Assembly: GCA_017514685.1 (NCBI GenBank)
Contig: JAFWJN010000026.1
Span: 1 to 64,000 of the forward strand
DNA from: Clostridia bacterium
GTDB lineage: Bacteria; Bacillota; Clostridia; Christensenellales; CAG-138
Direction: 5' to 3'
DNA: 64,000 bases
Shown here in pieces: positions 61,266 to 64,000 of the stretch. The stretch's first letter is position 1; the number at the start of each line of letters is the position of its first letter. Position numbers and translations under genes: made by a program. Below the pieces are notes generated by a model that searched no databases, had not been told where the DNA came from, and saw only the letters and a program-made list of their open reading frames with translations.

Positions 61266-63821
61266 ATGGAGACCACATGGCTTTGGGCAAAGAGTGAACC
61301 ATATTATTCTTTATCCTGTCATATGCTTGATGTAGGATTTTGTGCACAAGCAATTTTTCTTCACGGTAGTTTTAAATCTACTCTTAGACAATGGGCAGTG
61401 ACAATTGAAACATCTGAAGAGCAAGCATTAGCTTTGATAGGCTATTTTTCAGCACTTCATGATTGGGGTAAAGCACATCCGTTTTTCCAACTTAAGTGGC
61501 GGCAAATGCCCTATAAAGATCAACTAGTACGTTTGGGCTTACTCGGCTCAGTATCGGAAAGCACTTGCGAAAGTTTTCGCCATGAACAGTATTCGAAAGT
61601 TTTACTGCGAAAATTGTTGATGAAAAACGGCATTTCGGGATATATGCTTGATGTTTTGCCTGATATTGTGGGATTGCATCATCAAGGAAAAATGGAAATA
61701 AATATCGATACAACCATTCCGAAACGAATGCATCGAGACTCATGGGAGAAATTGCAAAACGAATTGGAAAAGTATATCCGAGAGACCTATCAACCGGACT
61801 TTTCTGCTTTGAATCACGATTGTAAAGATATTAGTTTTTTTTCTACCATCATGCTAGGAACAATTATATTAGCAGACTGGGTTTGTTCAAGCATGAGAAA
61901 GGAGAAAGAACCACAACCCTCTTTGGATTTAGCCAAGTCATGGTTGGAAGAATGCGGTTTAATTCCGGGCTTACTTATTCCGGAAACAAAACAACTAAAC
62001 AACTTGTTTCACTGGATGGATCAATCAAGTTTGCGCGGGATACAGCGTTGTGCAGAGGAACTGCCCTATGAGGAACTTGCATTGATGATAATCGAAGCTC
62101 CAATGGGCGAAGGAAAAACTGAAACGGCTCTCTTTGCAGCAAACAGCATTTGCCACTACCAGAAGAAGGACGGGTTCTATATTGCTCTTCCGACGACTGC
62201 TACAGGCAACCAAATGTACCATCGAGTCAATGAATTGTTTGCCTCTCATAAGTTGGGTAAGGTCCGATTGCTTCATGGCAACGCTTGGATGGTGGAGATG
62301 GCGCAACAGTGTAAAACTGGTGACGAAGATGAGGATAGAGAGCAACGGAGCCAGTGGCTGTCTCCGCTAAGGAAAGGGCTGTTGAGCCAATTTGCTGTAG
62401 GAACAATCGATCAGGCAATGATGGCTGTTTTAGATGCAAAATACAGCATACTCCGATTGATGGGGTTATTGGACAAAGTTCTGATCATCGATGAGATTCA
62501 TGCTTATGATACCTATATGTATGAAATCATACAACGCCTTTTACTCTGGTGCAAGGCACTGCGTATTCCGGTTATTATGTTATCGGCCACGCTCCCTGAT
62601 GAAAAAAAGATAAGTTTCCTTCAAGGAACAAAAACATCGAGGGAGATCCGTGTTAGAAATGAGTATCCGCTGATTACCACTGTTTCATGGAATGGAGATA
62701 TATGTCAGACAAATGTTTCGGGAAAACCAGCGATACAACGTGATTATCACATCAACATTGAATGCATAGGAAACGATTATTCTGCAATAGCATCATTGGT
62801 GATGCAAAGAGTGCATCATGGTGGATGTATCTGTGTTTTGATGAATACCGTCAATAGGGCACAGCAAGTGTATTTGGAATTAAAAAATCATATCGATCCA
62901 AATACGAAACTGTTACTGTTTCATGCAAGATACCCTGCAGAAACAAGACAAGATATTGAAGATCAATGCACGTTTCTTTTTGGAAAAGAGGCTGGTGCCA
63001 ATAGGCCAAGAAGAGCAATATTGGTATGTACGCAGGTAATGGAACAATCATTAGACGTTGATTTTGACTCTATGATAACGGATCTTGCTCCTATCGATTT
63101 GCTTCTTCAGCGCATGGGACGTGTACATCGGTTTTCAAAGACAATTCGTCCGAGTGATTTATTGAAACCGTTTATTACGATTATTGCAGGAAAGAATGCA
63201 GAGGAAGATTGTGATAACGATTCAATTTATGCGCCACTGTTTTTAAGACGAACGTTGCGTTTGTTGCAACAGAAAGAGAATATCCAAGTTCCTGAGGAGA
63301 TGCGACAGTTGACGAATACCGTATATTCTGGACTTCTTGGAAATCAGGAAGAAATATCACGCTGGACAAAACAAAAATTTATGGATTCGCAGTTTGCAAC
63401 TGCAGCACAAATGGAACTCTGGGGCGAACCGGATACAAGATCAGTTTTTTTCTCTGAACAAGCTGGACATTTTCGCCTGGAGGAAGAGGAACGACCATTC
63501 TGCCAAAGGGCGAAAACTCGGTTGACGGATGATTCCATTAGGATGGTTTTTGTTACAGCAGAAGAGATGGGTCGATTTCGGCAAGATTTTTTAGGCGGTG
63601 TTTATGATAAAACATTTGCACAAAGCGTTTTAAAAAGAGCATTTAGCATTCGGTTACCAGCCAAATGGGATATAGGCAATTTGCCGAAGGGAGTTTATAG
63701 AGGGACAGGATTGCTGTGTGGCGTATTCTTACTTGAATCGGAAAATGAATCATTTGAATGGGATACTTTACGAATATGGAACGATTCAGACCTGGGTATT
63801 AGACAAGAAAGACGGAGGTGA
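61266..63821 (+). CDS. cas3: Cas3 nuclease-helicase, type I-E
   Basis: The 851-residue protein has an N-terminal HD nuclease with LHDWGKAHPFF (H65, D66) and a later GLHHQGK. A superfamily-2 helicase follows: Walker A APMGEGKTE, the DExH box IDEIHAYD (D409), the SAT motif MLSATLPD and LLQRMGRVHRF. Cas3 degrades DNA targeted by Cascade. All motif residues are present. The sequence is AT-richer than most of the window. ATG 61266 follows GGAGAAGAGAACCAA. Confidence 0.93.
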   Translation: METTWLWAKSEPYYSLSCHMLDVGFCAQAIFLHGSFKSTLRQWAVTIETSEEQALALIGYFSALHDWGKAHPFFQLKWRQMPYKDQLVRLGLLGSVSESTCESFRHEQYSKVLLRKLLMKNGISGYMLDVLPDIVGLHHQGKMEINIDTTIPKRMHRDSWEKLQNELEKYIRETYQPDFSALNHDCKDISFFSTIMLGTIILADWVCSSMRKEKEPQPSLDLAKSWLEECGLIPGLLIPETKQLNNLFHWMDQSSLRGIQRCAEELPYEELALMIIEAPMGEGKTETALFAANSICHYQKKDGFYIALPTTATGNQMYHRVNELFASHKLGKVRLLHGNAWMVEMAQQCKTGDEDEDREQRSQWLSPLRKGLLSQFAVGTIDQAMMAVLDAKYSILRLMGLLDKVLIIDEIHAYDTYMYEIIQRLLLWCKALRIPVIMLSATLPDEKKISFLQGTKTSREIRVRNEYPLITTVSWNGDICQTNVSGKPAIQRDYHINIECIGNDYSAIASLVMQRVHHGGCICVLMNTVNRAQQVYLELKNHIDPNTKLLLFHARYPAETRQDIEDQCTFLFGKEAGANRPRRAILVCTQVMEQSLDVDFDSMITDLAPIDLLLQRMGRVHRFSKTIRPSDLLKPFITIIAGKNAEEDCDNDSIYAPLFLRRTLRLLQQKENIQVPEEMRQLTNTVYSGLLGNQEEISRWTKQKFMDSQFATAAQMELWGEPDTRSVFFSEQAGHFRLEEEERPFCQRAKTRLTDDSIRMVFVTAEEMGRFRQDFLGGVYDKTFAQSVLKRAFSIRLPAKWDIGNLPKGVYRGTGLLCGVFLLESENESFEWDTLRIWNDSDLGIRQERRR

Positions 63822-63825
63822 TAAC

Positions 63826-64000
63826 TTGAAAGGATTTGATGTTCTTTATGACCCGTGGATACCGGTAATCAGACAGAACGGTAAAAGGGACTGTCTAGGA
63901 ATCATATCTACACTTGAGCAAGCGCATGAGCTTAAGGAAGTGCTTTGTGATGATTTGTTGGAAACATATGCTGTTCAGCGGTTATTGATCGCTTTTGTCA
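63826..64000 (+). CDS. cas8e: Cas8e/Cse1 large Cascade subunit, N-terminal part
   Basis: TTG 63826 follows GGAGGTGATAAC, 4 bp after the cas3 stop. The 58 visible residues begin MKGFDVLYDPWIPVIRQNGK, the FNLLxEPWIPV-type opening of Cse1, which assigns the system to type I-E. The gene continues beyond the window. Confidence 0.88.
   Translation, partial: MKGFDVLYDPWIPVIRQNGKRDCLGIISTLEQAHELKEVLCDDLLETYAVQRLLIAFV

Noticed and set aside
61000-64000. CRISPR array near the cas genes
   Set aside because: No series of regularly spaced repeats is present in the window; any array must lie beyond the right edge.

Overview
The window reads as a chromosome segment from a Gram-positive anaerobe of the Bacillota, probably a gut or rumen member of the Clostridia. 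The evidence is strong Shine-Dalgarno sites with some TTG and GTG starts, many lipobox lipoproteins, AgrC/LytTR-type regulation, an integrative conjugative element with Clostridia-type accessory families (DUF3846, DUF3991/Toprim, DUF4314, DUF3801/PcfB, NlpC/P60), and a type I-E cas operon. No rRNA, complete tRNA or CRISPR array was seen. Family names are recognised from sequence motifs by eye; no database search was possible.

Region by region. (1) 1-2775: a tnpB insertion-sequence fragment, a DUF4143-type ATPase and a lipoprotein. (2) 2834-16390: a co-directional nine-gene operon. It holds six paralogous lipoproteins that begin CVPTP after the lipobox and end in a shared NA(V/L)DG(S/T) motif, an ABC permease, an ABC ATPase and a CARDB-like surface protein. 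This is the best candidate for an undescribed system. (3) 16441-22582, minus strand: a hipBA module whose hipA is split by a tnpB element, an AbrB/PIN toxin-antitoxin pair, and a lipoprotein. The toxin-antitoxin modules are separated by copies of the lipoprotein gene's 3' end and terminator. (4) 22919-30281: a Fic protein, a 2-hydroxyacid dehydrogenase, and a run of secreted lipoprotein hydrolases (esterase, tyrosine phosphatase, alpha/beta hydrolase, glycerophosphodiester phosphodiesterase). (5) 30378-33569: a HAD phosphatase gene followed by an AbiE-like toxin-antitoxin islet, bounded by about 150-bp direct repeats of the HAD gene's 3' end. (6) 33710-43141: a membrane-anchored GH3 glycosidase, a small lipoprotein, a GHKL histidine kinase with a LytTR response regulator, a second lipoprotein phosphatase and two esterases. 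The GH3 and esterase promoters carry the same 13-bp direct repeat with 21-bp period, exactly 30 bp upstream of the -10, which makes them candidate LytTR targets. (7) About 43.3-60.5 kb: a degraded conjugative element with a thioester/Cna-B adhesin, MobC-like protein, relaxase, ArdC-like protein and sortase. Its virD4 is truncated and the T4SS core is missing, replaced by recombinase debris fused to an NlpC/P60 tail. (8) 60.5-64.0 kb: AT-rich sequence with a perfect 32-bp palindrome, then cas3 and the start of cas8e.

Possible joint roles. The lipoprotein/ABC operon looks like one envelope machine. The flanking hydrolases and GH3 enzyme look like a carbohydrate-ester and phosphate scavenging set, part of it under the LytTR system. 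The three toxin-antitoxin modules, the insertion sequences, the conjugative element and the cas genes mark the window as accessory-rich.
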